From contig JAJDDY010000018.1 in assembly GCA_029260075.1 (NCBI GenBank), forward strand, positions 1 to 64,000: a stretch of 64,000 nucleotides of DNA. Reading direction: 5' to 3'. The notes under the pieces are model-generated. The model was not told where the DNA came from. It made no database searches and worked only from the letters and a program-made list of their open reading frames with translations. The stretch comes from Phycisphaerae bacterium. Its GTDB lineage: Bacteria > Planctomycetota > Phycisphaerae > UBA1845. The position numbers and the translations under genes were made by a program. Positions 46,531-57,100 of the stretch are shown here, piece after piece. How positions within the stretch are numbered: position 1 is the first letter of the stretch; each line of letters starts with the position of its first letter.

Positions 46531-46724
46531 GTTTATCGGCTATCGAGGGGTGACGGATTCGTTGGCGAACGCGGACCGAGGCCCTAGAAACGCGATCAAA
46601 GGCGAGGCGGGACGGATTCGGGGTGGTAAGGTTCGCTCATACAGGATCGAACACGACAATGGGGGATACGCGGTGGGTGAGCGCTGCTCGCACTGAGCGT
46701 GACGTAGAGAGGCAGGAAAAACGT

Positions 46725-47348
46725 TCAGTCGCGTCGACGCCTACGTACCAGCGCGACGCAGCCCGCAAGAAGCAGTGCGACGCTCGAGGGCTCGGGGACC
46801 GCCGCGACGTTGTCGATGACCAACTCCTGACCGCCGATCGTGAAACGCTGGATCTGGTGGAGCTCATCTGTGGTCAGCGTCAATCGGCCGTCCGCCACGG
46901 TCACGAAAATACCGTTCGAAATGGACGACGGGACATCCGAGAGGTCGTCGACCTGAATGATCGTTTCCGAGTTGACGCCGAAATTGACGCGGCCGCCGAA
47001 GTCAATGAAATCGAGCGAGACGTTGGTAACGTCGCTGGACAAATCGCTGAAATCGAACTGCGCGCTGATGCTTCTCAGTTCGAGCGGTGTGGTATCGAAC
47101 TGGTCGGCGTATTGGCCACCAACCTCTGCCTTGCCGAATCCGACGAAGCCCGGGACCAGGAAATCCCGGATCACCATTCGAATACCGTCTTGGGTCAATA
47201 CCGTGTCGCCGGACGAGTCGCCAAAATCGCCGCCGAATTTCATGCCCGGCGGGAGGGACTCGAAGTCAACAACCGCGCCCTCGCAGGGCATGGCCACCGC
47301 AGCGAGAAACCCAGCGAGGCAAACGCCGAACCCCAATCGTGATCCCAT
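46725..47348 (-). CDS. PEP-CTERM sorting domain protein
   Basis: A 207-residue exported protein. It has a signal peptide (LGFGVCLAGFLAAVAMPCEGA), a beta-rich domain starting VVDFESLPPGMKFGGDFGD, and the C-terminal tripartite sorting signal AAVPEPSSVALLLAGCVALV followed by RRRRRD. That signal is recognised by an exosortase in the inner membrane, usually with attachment of exopolysaccharide. The ATG is supported by GGGG at a good distance; a TTG six codons upstream is also in frame. It is next to the CapK-FemAB-glycosyltransferase operon, but 194 bases away. Confidence 0.92.
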   Translation of the reverse strand: MGSRLGFGVCLAGFLAAVAMPCEGAVVDFESLPPGMKFGGDFGDSSGDTVLTQDGIRMVIRDFLVPGFVGFGKAEVGGQYADQFDTTPLELRSISAQFDFSDLSSDVTNVSLDFIDFGGRVNFGVNSETIIQVDDLSDVPSSISNGIFVTVADGRLTLTTDELHQIQRFTIGGQELVIDNVAAVPEPSSVALLLAGCVALVRRRRRD

Positions 47349-48279
47349 GATCCAATCCCCCGTCAATCTAACCCGGCGCGACGCGCCCGTGCGTTATGCG
47401 TAGTCCATTGTTCCCGATTGGACGCTCATCAAAACCAGGGGACACCATAGCCGAGCGAGGACGAAACCCACTGGTCTGGCACCCTGTGCTCCGCGAAGTC
47501 GCACAGCGCTCCCTACCGAGTACGATAATGAAGTCACCCGGCAAAATCAACCACCTGACCGGAAAAGCCAGGCAAATGTCACTGGAGATGGGGGCGGCAC
47601 GACTGTTTTCGGACGACGCCGGCCCGACGCGATCGAGCGGTCGACCGGCCATGTCCATCACTACAGCGCGGTAGTGGATGATTCCAGATTATTATTTGCG
47701 CCAGGATAAGCCAATTGGCGCCCAGATCACGCGTAGTCAGATGTCCGGGCGCATGCGCGGGCATGCTTCGCGTCGCCGCTAGGTCCGAGAAGCGGTACGT
47801 GGAGGCATGCACGTTTCTGCGAACCGGCGAAGTTGACGGGTTGCGGCTTGGTGCGGCGCCCGTCGGTAAGCCGACCGCCAGATGTTCTCCGACGGATTCG
47901 TCCCGTGGCGATCGGTTGCGTTGGGCTTGTGCCCGCACAATTGGCGGGTGGATTTGCCTTTGCGGTCCGAGCGAGCATAGCCTCCCATGGGGAACCGGTG
48001 CTGGCGTGGATGCACAGGCGTGCCTTTGCGGCCTGGGAACGACGCGAGACGTCCGATAGCTCGCTTGTGAATACCGTTGTATTTGCACGATTGAGCGGAT
48101 AGACTCTATGCGGCGTTACCAATGGGGAGAGAAACGATCGGCGACATATCGTCTATCATCGGTGCGAGGGTCAAACGGGAATTCAGGTCTGGTGCCTGTT
48201 GACGTGCGCGGTCTCCATCGCGCGCTGGTTGCTGCCCAAACACGGGCGCCGGCGCGTCGGCCGCTAAGGGGTTGTAGCA
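47349..48279. other. Long intergenic region (931 bases), no gene recognised
   Basis: Between the PEP-CTERM gene (minus) and the first of the plus-strand mosaic proteins. Frames near 47715-48102 give cysteine- and arginine-rich products without family resemblance. No copy of the dispersed repeat is visible. Both flanking genes need promoters here. Confidence 0.4.
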
Positions 48280-50061
48280 ATGCAGAGTAATACCGTTCGT
48301 CAGACGAAACGAGAATCCATGGTTGCGCTAGGAGTGCATCACAAGCCGGCTTGGGTGATGGCCCTAGGTGCCGTCGCCGTCGTCATGGCGTCGGGCCAAA
48401 CCACGCACGCGCAGTGCGGTGCGGGAGGAAACTTCTCGGGACCATGCGTTCGGCTGGAGTGGCGACCCGCCACGCAGTCCGCGGTAGTTGGCCAGACCGT
48501 TGAGCTCGGACTGTACGCGGTTTCGATCAACGGTTTCGATCAACCCATGCAGGAACTGGACGCTGTCTTCGATTGGGACCCTGCGATGCTGGAGGTTCTG
48601 GGCAACAAGACGTGCATCGGCGGTGTCGACGACGGAAAGCTCTGCACAAACGGGCTCGAATGCGATAGCCTGTTTTGCGCCGGTGCATGCACTGCCGGGG
48701 CTACAGCAGCCACACCGTTCTTCTGCCCTGCGGACGCTGCGGCGGGAACACCGGACAGCTACAACTGGACGCAGTCGGCGTTTCCCAATGACAGTCTCAA
48801 TGCAAGGACCAACGCCGATTGCGGTCCGGATTCCTTTTGCGCTACGTACTCCGGTCTCCCGTTTAACGACGGCGATGCGTTTTACCAATCATTGAAACAG
48901 CTGTTTTGTGGCGGGGTTCCCTGCCCGAGCGCCCCGGCGACGCCCGCCGGATTGCTCGTGACTACGGTTCGCTTTAAGGCGCTTGCTGGTGGCACGACGC
49001 AGATCGCGTTGCCCGCGCAGTCCGACTGCAAGTCGATTCAGATGTACTGTGGCAATGGCGATCGCACGGCGTCGACATGCAATTCTGATGCCGACTGCCC
49101 CGAACTGCGTTTGTGCAGTCCGCTTACGGGAGACCCGGATATCGAATGCACGTTGGACAGCCAGTGCCCTTCAGGGAGTTGTCCCCCGAAATGTACCGCG
49201 TGCTCTGAGTCCTTTTGCTGCACCTTGGATTCAAGCTGCTCGATCTGCTCGTTCGAGGATACACGAGTGCTCGGAGGCACAACGGCTGGCAACGATGTGA
49301 CCGGTCCGATCGGTCCTCCAGCGGTGGTGCAGATCTCCGACTGTATCCCGCCCACGGTGACTGCCGCTGCTGCTCGATACATTTCCGTCACGCCGGCGCC
49401 GGGTACAAATCCGGTCGCCTTTCGCGTGACCAGTTCCGAGATCGGCATGGAGTGCGTAAATACGTACTCAGTGCCGGGTGGATTCTTGCCGAAATCGCCG
49501 CTTCCTGGCGGTGCACCCGTAGTGCCCACTTATCAAACACCCGCCACCTGGGGCACCTTCCTGATCCGCGGAGCCGATCTCGTTGCGAATCGGTTGATCA
49601 CGATTCAGGCAGATTGCAATCCGACGAATCCCGGAACGAACCTGTCCAGCCCTGTGACGGCGACCACATGGGCATGGGCCGACGTAGACGATAGCGGCGG
49701 CGTGGACATCATTGACATCACCAAAGCGCTCGATGCATTTCGAAGCCTGTTCAACGCATTCCCAGTACCATGCACAACGAATCAAGATTGCGTCGCAATC
49801 GGCCCATTGCGGACATGTAACGTAGCTGCAGGTCAGTGCATTCAGTGTCTTTCCGACGCTGACTGCGTGAATGCACCGCCACATCGAAGGTGCGACGCAC
49901 AGGCACAGCTTTGCGTGCGCGTTCAGCGCGAAAACGCCGACTTTGTCGGTTCGGGGGGATGCACGCCGGACGGGGGTCCGGTGGACATTCTAGACGTGAC
50001 GGCTGCGGTTGATGCCTTCCGCGGCCTGGGCGATCCATGTACTCAGGTCTGTGTACCGTAG
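48280..50061 (+). CDS. Secreted cysteine-rich protein with dockerin-like ends
   Basis: A 593-residue protein. A signal peptide (AWVMALGAVAVVMASGQTTHA) is followed by a cohesin-like beta domain (VRLEWRPATQSAVVGQTVEL, LDAVFDWDPAMLEVLG). Into it are inserted cysteine motifs of the CxxDxDC and CxxDxQC kind (for example CNSDADCPELRLC and CTLDSQCPSGSC). Later come a dockerin-like loop DVDDSGGVDIIDITKALDAF, a further cysteine motif (CTTNQDCVAIG) and a second loop GGPVDILDVTAAVDAFRGLG. The dockerin pair is therefore split by a cysteine module. It is the first of six similar genes on this strand. The upstream ATG is used; AAGGGG lies before it. Confidence 0.75.
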   Translation: MQSNTVRQTKRESMVALGVHHKPAWVMALGAVAVVMASGQTTHAQCGAGGNFSGPCVRLEWRPATQSAVVGQTVELGLYAVSINGFDQPMQELDAVFDWDPAMLEVLGNKTCIGGVDDGKLCTNGLECDSLFCAGACTAGATAATPFFCPADAAAGTPDSYNWTQSAFPNDSLNARTNADCGPDSFCATYSGLPFNDGDAFYQSLKQLFCGGVPCPSAPATPAGLLVTTVRFKALAGGTTQIALPAQSDCKSIQMYCGNGDRTASTCNSDADCPELRLCSPLTGDPDIECTLDSQCPSGSCPPKCTACSESFCCTLDSSCSICSFEDTRVLGGTTAGNDVTGPIGPPAVVQISDCIPPTVTAAAARYISVTPAPGTNPVAFRVTSSEIGMECVNTYSVPGGFLPKSPLPGGAPVVPTYQTPATWGTFLIRGADLVANRLITIQADCNPTNPGTNLSSPVTATTWAWADVDDSGGVDIIDITKALDAFRSLFNAFPVPCTTNQDCVAIGPLRTCNVAAGQCIQCLSDADCVNAPPHRRCDAQAQLCVRVQRENADFVGSGGCTPDGGPVDILDVTAAVDAFRGLGDPCTQVCVP

Positions 50062-50176
50062 CGTAGCTAGGCAGCCTGAGACGTATGATTGCTCGTGCGG
50101 GCAACATTGCGGGGAAGTAACCGATGATGGTCGGTCCGTTCAAGGGCCGTGCCATCACAGCACCGAGGGGAGCACT

Positions 50177-53100
50177 ATGAAGAGTGTCGTATGGGCTTTG
50201 TGTCTCGTCGCCATGTTGGCGATGCCTGCGGCTGGCGCCGATTTCTCAATCGTGCCGGTTGGGCCCGCGACTATTGCGCCTGGGCAAACCGTAAGGGTCG
50301 AAGTGTTCCTTGCCGGGATCACTTTGCCCGAACGACTGCGGCTATACCAAGCCAGGCTACAAATTGTTCCCCAAGCCGGTTCGTTCGGCACGCTGACCCT
50401 GGAAGATCCAACTACGCCGGACCCCGGTAACCTGAGCATTTTTGTCGACCAAACGCGCGCCAATTGGGTATTTGCACCGGTGGCCGGGCCAGTGTTCGGG
50501 GCCGCCACGCCCGACCTGCTCAGAATCGGGGCGACGATTCTGAATCCCTCTGAATCAGTCGAAGTGGTTTCCCCGGCATACTGCGGCACATTCGTTTTCA
50601 TTGCCTCCGCCGATGCCGTAGGAACCTTTTCGGTTGATTTCCTGTTGGTAGACCCAACCAACCCCGGCAACGACCAAACCGTGTTGCGTACAGACACGGA
50701 CCTTGCCATAGCGTTCACAACCTCTTCGCTCCTGGTTACGGTTGCGGACATCGTGGTCAACGATGACTGCATTGACGCCATCCCTGCCGGCGACGGCGTG
50801 ACGGCGTTCACAACGGCAAACGCCACAGCGGTGGGTCCAGACCTTACCGTCGCCTGCGACGAGGGCAACGGGGTCGCGATCAATCAAGACGTTTGGTACG
50901 AGCACATCGCCTCTTGTACGGGAACGCTTGCGGTCAGTACATGCAACGACGCGACCTTCAACACGCGATTGGCTGTGTACGGTGGCGGCGCCGCAACATG
51001 CACCTGCCCAACAGGCAACACGAACTTACTTGCGTGCAACGACGACAATACAGCCTGCACCATTGGTACATCCATCGTTTCGCTGCCGGTAACCGCCGGC
51101 GGCTGTTACTCCATCCGGGTCGGCGGCGTCGGCTTGGCGGAGGGAACTGGAAACTTGAATATTACCTGCCTGCCCGATCTCTGTGCAGACGCGCTGCGGA
51201 TAGCGCCGGCGTCCACGGTGCGTGGTCAAACGACCAACACAGCCGTTAACGATAACGTCGGGCCTGATTGCGGATCGGGACCGGTGGGCGCGCCGGGCGT
51301 CTGGTACTCGGTTTTGGGCACGGGGAACGTGATGCGGGCGTCGCTTCGATTCGACGCATCCTTCGATTCACGACTCACCGTATACCAGGGAGGCTGCGGC
51401 GCGCTGACGTGCGTGGGCGACAACGACCGAATCGGCAACGGCGGCGAAGCGGTGAGTTGGTGTTCGGTCGCCGGCGTGGAGTACCGCATACTTGTTCACG
51501 GCGCTGGAGGTGCAAGCGGCACGTTCACGCTCGATACGTCGGATACAAGCTGCAACGACAACAACGCGTGTACGAACGATTCATGCAATGCCGGTACTTG
51601 TTCCAACGTGGCAAACTTCGATACGACCACTTCGTGCTGCGCTCCTTCAACCGGAGGGCTCGCGGTGATCGACGACGGCAACGCATGCACGAACGACACA
51701 TGCAACAGTGGTACCGGTGTCGTGAGTCATACATCGGTACCGAACGGGCTCAATGCGGCTTGCGAAGACTTCAATCCCTGCACACGCGACATCTGCCAGG
51801 CCGGATCGTGTGCTCAGATTGACATCAACGGTCTCTCGTGCCTGATCGACGCGGATTGCGATGGTGATAGCATTTGCGGCGTCAGCGGACTTTGTGAATG
51901 CGTCGGCGCTACGCTACAACTTGTGGCCTCGCCGAGCACACTTCCCGTCGCGGGCTGCTTCGGTCTCGGCGACGTCATTACGGTTCGCGTCGAATTGGGA
52001 CCGCAGGAGGCAACGACAGTTGCCGCCGACGCGATCATCGGCGCCCAGTTCTTCCTAGCCTACAACCCCGCATCGCTGGCGATTATCAGTGTACTACCCG
52101 GATCGAACGTGGATCCGACATCGCCCTTCTCCGTCGAACTGCAGGAAGTAGTCGATCCGGGGCTTGGCCTGCTCGACTATCTGGTAACCGTACCATTCGG
52201 CAACGCAGGCACGCGCGCACCGGGAACGCTCGCGGTGATCACCTTTCAGGCGGTTGCCGAATGTAGCGGCGACCTTCGTTTTCGAGCCGGCCCCAATGCG
52301 GCCGAAAGCCTCCTGACGACGGTTGGCGGCGGCGAAGTCGTGCCGATCTTGGTCACACCGAGTCCTATCCTGGTAGACGCCACCGGCCCGACACTGTCGT
52401 CATGCTTTGCCAACGTCGTCACGAGTCCCGACTCCGGCTTGCTCACGGCGATCGTCACTTGGCCTGACTTGGTGGCAACGGACACTTGTGATCCGGGATC
52501 GCGGACGGCCATTTGCAGTCCACCAAGTGGAACGGCGTTTACACCGGGAACCACCACGGTTACCTGCGCGGTCACGGATTCGTGCGGTTTGCAGGACACG
52601 TGCATTTTCGATGTGACGGTGATTCCGCAACAGGTCACGATGAATGTCGAGTTGGGTCCGACTATGAATGCGGGACCGTTTGACCGGTGCGTTACATTTG
52701 AAGTATGGGACTGCGCCGCACCCGGCGGACCGCTTAGCGCAACGGTTGACCAAACGCTTACGTTCAGCAGTGGTATGGCGTCCAACGTCACGGTCCAGAT
52801 TCCGGGTGGCAACTGGGGTTGCCTCATGGCGCAGGACACCGAGCATACGCTTCGCAGTACGGCCACTGACTTTTCCACACTGGACGGTTTCCAATACACC
52901 GCATCATTCACCGGGACACGAAGCGCCGGCGGACATTGGTTGGTCGGTGGCGACTTGAACGGTGACGGATTGGTCGACATTCGAGATTTCGGCGTCTTCT
53001 TCCCGTTCTTCCTGACTCAGGCGAACAATCAGCGAACCTGTAGTCTGGGATCACCGGATGCCAACATCAATGGCGACGGCGTCGTGGATCTTCTGGACCT

Positions 53101-53386
53101 CGTCTTTTTGTCCGGAAACAGTCTGCTAAGCAGCGAGCCGGCGTGCTGCGGTTTGGCGATTGCAGCCACGGATCAAGCGGAGCCGCTGATGTCCATCACC
53201 GTTCGCGAGCTTCACGCTATGGGATTGGGACATATGGCTGCGGCCGACGTCAATCATGACGGGGTTCTCGACCAACAAGATATGATCGCCCTCATAGACG
53301 GCTCGGCGACAGTCGACGACGCGAGCGTCGTTCGCGAGTCAGTGATCAAGCAGCGCGGCGCGAAAGGCCGGCACGGACAGAAGTAG
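50177..53386 (+). CDS. Large secreted mosaic protein (cohesin-like, PPC-like, Cys-rich, HYR, dockerin-like)
   Basis: A 1069-residue exported protein. GAGGGGAG precedes the ATG, and the signal peptide is VVWALCLVAMLAMPAAGA. Domains in order: a first cohesin-like beta domain (to about residue 190); two PPC-like domains (NQDVWYEHIASCTGTLAVST and APGVWYSVLGTGNVMRASLR); a cysteine-rich stretch (CNDNNACTNDSCNAGTC and similar); a second cohesin-like domain (IIGAQFFLAYNPASLAIISV); an HYR domain (PPSGTAFTPGTTTVTCAVTD); a small beta domain (VTMNVELGPTMNAGPFDRC); a dockerin pair (DLNGDGLVDIRDFGVFFPFF and DANINGDGVVDLLDLVFLSG); a third EF loop (DVNHDGVLDQQDMIALIDG); and a basic tail. Confidence 0.82.
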   Translation: MKSVVWALCLVAMLAMPAAGADFSIVPVGPATIAPGQTVRVEVFLAGITLPERLRLYQARLQIVPQAGSFGTLTLEDPTTPDPGNLSIFVDQTRANWVFAPVAGPVFGAATPDLLRIGATILNPSESVEVVSPAYCGTFVFIASADAVGTFSVDFLLVDPTNPGNDQTVLRTDTDLAIAFTTSSLLVTVADIVVNDDCIDAIPAGDGVTAFTTANATAVGPDLTVACDEGNGVAINQDVWYEHIASCTGTLAVSTCNDATFNTRLAVYGGGAATCTCPTGNTNLLACNDDNTACTIGTSIVSLPVTAGGCYSIRVGGVGLAEGTGNLNITCLPDLCADALRIAPASTVRGQTTNTAVNDNVGPDCGSGPVGAPGVWYSVLGTGNVMRASLRFDASFDSRLTVYQGGCGALTCVGDNDRIGNGGEAVSWCSVAGVEYRILVHGAGGASGTFTLDTSDTSCNDNNACTNDSCNAGTCSNVANFDTTTSCCAPSTGGLAVIDDGNACTNDTCNSGTGVVSHTSVPNGLNAACEDFNPCTRDICQAGSCAQIDINGLSCLIDADCDGDSICGVSGLCECVGATLQLVASPSTLPVAGCFGLGDVITVRVELGPQEATTVAADAIIGAQFFLAYNPASLAIISVLPGSNVDPTSPFSVELQEVVDPGLGLLDYLVTVPFGNAGTRAPGTLAVITFQAVAECSGDLRFRAGPNAAESLLTTVGGGEVVPILVTPSPILVDATGPTLSSCFANVVTSPDSGLLTAIVTWPDLVATDTCDPGSRTAICSPPSGTAFTPGTTTVTCAVTDSCGLQDTCIFDVTVIPQQVTMNVELGPTMNAGPFDRCVTFEVWDCAAPGGPLSATVDQTLTFSSGMASNVTVQIPGGNWGCLMAQDTEHTLRSTATDFSTLDGFQYTASFTGTRSAGGHWLVGGDLNGDGLVDIRDFGVFFPFFLTQANNQRTCSLGSPDANINGDGVVDLLDLVFLSGNSLLSSEPACCGLAIAATDQAEPLMSITVRELHAMGLGHMAAADVNHDGVLDQQDMIALIDGSATVDDASVVRESVIKQRGAKGRHGQK

Positions 53387-53420
53387 ACGCCACTGCGAGC
53401 TGGATATCTGCCGCAGTAGG

Positions 53421-53459
53421 AACGGCCGCGTGCTTCGAGTCTGGCGGTGTACGGCCGTT
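53421..53459 (+). terminator. Possible transcription terminator hairpin
   Basis: AACGGCCG and CGGCCGTT are exact inverted copies separated by 23 bases, 34 bases after the stop of the gene ending at 53386. There is no T tract, so this is a weak call. Confidence 0.3.
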
Positions 53460-53902
53460 GTGGCCGTGTGCCCGATAGTTCGCTCGATTTCGCACTGCAA
53501 AGAAGCATTTGAAGTCGTATTTCGATCAGAACGCCTGATTGAATCCTGTGATATTTTTTGGTACAGTGAGGGTCGCATCCTGGTATGCGTCGCAAGTCGC
53601 TGGACCGCAATCGGAATTTCTTGAACACGGCTTCGTTTCGACGCGATGTCGAATGTTCCGCGCGTTGCCGATAGCGCAGCGTCGCCGTCACGGCCTCTGG
53701 GGGGTCCTCAGCGATGGTAGTCGGTTCGGCGAATTGATTGACCTGATACGGTCGCGTTGGTTTTTTTCGCCGAAGCACGTTGGCGTGCGCCATACGGTAT
53801 GAATCTGATGGATGGGGAGGAAGTCCACCTATTGAATTGAATCGGTGACGATGCGTTCACAGTCGTGAAGCGACCATCGCGCCGCGCGGGTTGATGCGCC
53901 AA

Positions 53903-53922
53903 GATTCACCGATCGGTGAATC
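53903..53922. promoter_or_regulatory. Perfect 20-base palindrome, operator-like
   Basis: GATTCACCGATCGGTGAATC equals its own reverse complement over all 20 bases. It stands about 190 bases upstream of the 1520-residue PKD-repeat protein gene. The size and dyad symmetry suit a dimeric regulator; there is no loop, so an RNA hairpin is less likely. Confidence 0.45.
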
Positions 53923-54112
53923 ACGTACGCTGGCGCGCGGATCGCGCTGCCCGGTTATGGGAACGTCGCCTCTAATCCGCATTCGAATGCGGCGAAAATT
54001 TGGCTGATTGGTAAACTGACCCCCGGTCGGGGTCGGCCTACAATGGGACACCATTAGGAAAGAAGCGGGCCGCCCAGCGCCCCGTCATACAAGAGCACTA
54101 GGAGTCTTGGAA

Positions 54113-57100
54113 ATGAGTGGACGATTGACGAACGCGACAACGCTAACCGCCATGGCGATCATGGCGTGCGTAACGGGGCCGGTTCTGGCCATTGACGATT
54201 TGAGTTTGAATGTCGACGCCGGATCCGTGTGTGTCTCGACCGGGCAAACCGTAACGGTGACCCTGGACGTGGCGAACCTCTCGGCGGCCGTGAACGGTGT
54301 TCAGGTGCTGTTGCAGTATGACAACACGCTGATGACGCTGATTGACATTGTGCCGACAGACCTCGGACTGGCGCCACCAGCCGCCGGATGGGCGGAGATC
54401 TCTCAGACGGATTCCTTTGGTTCCGTCGACTGGTCGGCTGTCATTAACGGCGGATCCATCGGCATCAACCATACCATCGCGACGCTGACGTTTACGGCGA
54501 TTGCCAACGGTACGGCCGGCGTAACGTTTCGTGCCGATGCACCACCGATCATTACCAAGCTCACACGCGCTAGCAACAGCACGACTATTCTTCCCACCGT
54601 GTTCGACTCCGGCGGCGTCTTCATCGGTCCCCCGGTCTGCACGCTCACGGGCGAGAACGCGGTATGTGATGGCACATCAGCACACGTGGTCACAGTCCCT
54701 GATGCGGGCATAGGCGCCACGTACGCTTGGACGGTAACGGGCGGTACGATCGACAGCGGTCAGGGAACCACGTCGATCAGCTATACGGCCGTCAATCCGA
54801 CGACGGTAACCATAGACGTCATTGTTACCGACCCCAACGGCTGCACAAGCAGTTGTCAAAAAATCGTCACCGTCAACGCCAATCCTGATTGCACGATCAC
54901 CGCGGCGGCCTCGGTCTGCGCTAACTCTTCGGGCAACCCGGCCACGGTTCCGAACGCCGGCGTCGGAGCTACCTACGTTTGGACGGTAACAGGTGGTTCT
55001 ATCGACAGCGGTCAGGGTACGGATACGCTGGCGTTCTCTGCTGGTGTGGGTCCGAACGTCACCGTCGATGTGACCGTGACCGACGCCAACGGTTGCGTGA
55101 GCAGTTGCCAGAACATCATTGCCGTCGCTGCACCGGACTGCACCATAACAGCGGCCAACGCCGTGTGCGACGGATCGACCGGCAACGCCGTGACCGTTCC
55201 CGACGCCGGTGTGGGTGCGACCTATACCTGGACGATAACGGGCGGAACGATTGAGGGTCTTCCCCCGTTCGGTAGTGCCATCACCTACACGGCTGGGGCC
55301 GGTTTGAACGTGACCATTGATGTCACCGTGGTTGGTGGTGCCGGCTGCCAGAGCAGTTGTCAAAAAATCGTAGCGGTCGATGCTAATCCCGACGCGACGA
55401 TCACGACGGCCGCCGCCGTGTGCGACGGCTCAGCGGGCAACGCGGCGTCCGTTCTTGATGCCGGTGTCGGCGCTACCTATTCCTGGACGGTTACGGGCGG
55501 AACCATTGCGGGCCTGCCCCCGTTCGGCAGTTCCATCACTTACACGGCCGGTGCCGGTCCGACCGTAACGATCGACGTGATCGTCACCGATGCGAACGCC
55601 TGTTCTAGCAGTTCTCAATCTATCGTGACCGTAAGCGCGAATCCCAACGCGGCGATCACGACAGCCGCCGCCGTGTGCGACGGCTCGACGCTTAACGCGG
55701 CGTCCGTGGTCGATGCCGGACTTGGTGCTACGTATGCCTGGACGGTTACGGGTGGAACGATTGACGGTATTCCGCCTTTCGGTAGTGCGATCACCTACAC
55801 GGCCGGCGTCGGACCCACTGTGACCATCGACGTCACCGTCACTGACGGTAGCGGTTGTGTGAGTTCTTCGCAGACTGTGGTAACAGTCAATGTGAACCCG
55901 AACGCAGCGATCACGGGTGCCAACCAGGTATGCGACGGCTCGACACTCAACGCTGCGTCCGTGGTCGACGCCGGAATTGGCGCTACCTATGCGTGGACCG
56001 TGACGGGTGGAACGATTGACGGTATTCCGCCTTTCGGCAATGCCATCACGTACACGGCCACAAGCCCAACGAGCGTGACGATTGATGTCACCGTGACCGA
56101 CGGCAACGGCTGCGTGAGCAACGGTCAGTCGATCGTGACGGTCAATGCCAATCCGGCGTGTACGATCACCGGCGCTGCCGCCGTATGCGACAGTTCTACA
56201 GGAAACATCGCGTCGACCACCGACCTTGGTGTGGGCACGACATATGCATGGACGGTGACGGGCGGTACGCTCACCAGCGGTCAGAACACCGCATCGATCA
56301 CGTATACAGCAGGATCGGGAATCAATGTGGTCCTCGACCTAACGGTGACCGAAGCCAGCGGATGCGTTAGCGTCTGCCAGAGCATCATCACCATCAACCC
56401 GAATCCGAACGCTGCGATCACTTCCGCAGCGGCTGTTTGTGACGGTACGACCGGAAACGCCGCCTCCGTCGCAAACGCCGGCGTGGGTGCGACGTATGCA
56501 TGGACGGTAACGGGTGGAACGATTGAAGATATCCCACCGTTCACTTCCTCAATTACCTATACGGCTGGTGCCGGACCGACGGTCACGATCGACGTGACCG
56601 TGACGGACGCCAACGGCTGTGTCAGCACGTCGCAAAACGTCGTGACCGTCAACCCGAATCCCAATGCGACGATCACCACATCGACCGCGGTGTGTGACGG
56701 TACGATTGGAAACGCGGCGTCTGTCCTGGACGCCGGCGTGGGTTCGACTTATGCATGGACGGTAACCGGTGGAACGATTGAAGACATCCCGCCGTTCACC
56801 AACGCCATCACGTACACGGCTGGCGTCGGACCGACCGTAACCATTGACGTAACCGTGACCGATCCGAACGGCTGTGTCAGCACTTCGCAGAACATTGTGA
56901 CGGTCAACGCGAATCCCGACGCCACGATCACAGCCTCGGCTGCGGTGTGTGACGGTACGGCTGGCAACGCCGCGTCCGTCCCGGACGCCGGAGTGGGTGC
57001 GACTTATACGTGGACCGTAACCGGTGGCACGATTAATGACATCCCGCCGTTCACGAGCGCCATCACGTACACAGCAGGCGCCGGACCTACGGTTACGATC

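Larger units (their letters stand above)
53387..54112. other. Intergenic region with a perfect palindrome
   Basis: 726 bases between two genes of the mosaic series. It holds a hairpin close to the upstream stop (53421-53459) and a perfect 20-base palindrome (53903-53922), 190 bases before the next start. No protein-coding frame looked real. Confidence 0.45.

Noticed and set aside
47715-48102. Two overlapping plus-strand frames in the gap before the mosaic proteins
   Set aside because: Cys/Arg/Trp-rich products without homology clues, ribosome binding sites or typical codon pattern.
53539-53802. An 87-codon plus-strand frame in the gap before the PKD-repeat gene
   Set aside because: No ribosome binding site and no recognisable sequence; several other frames of similar length overlap it.
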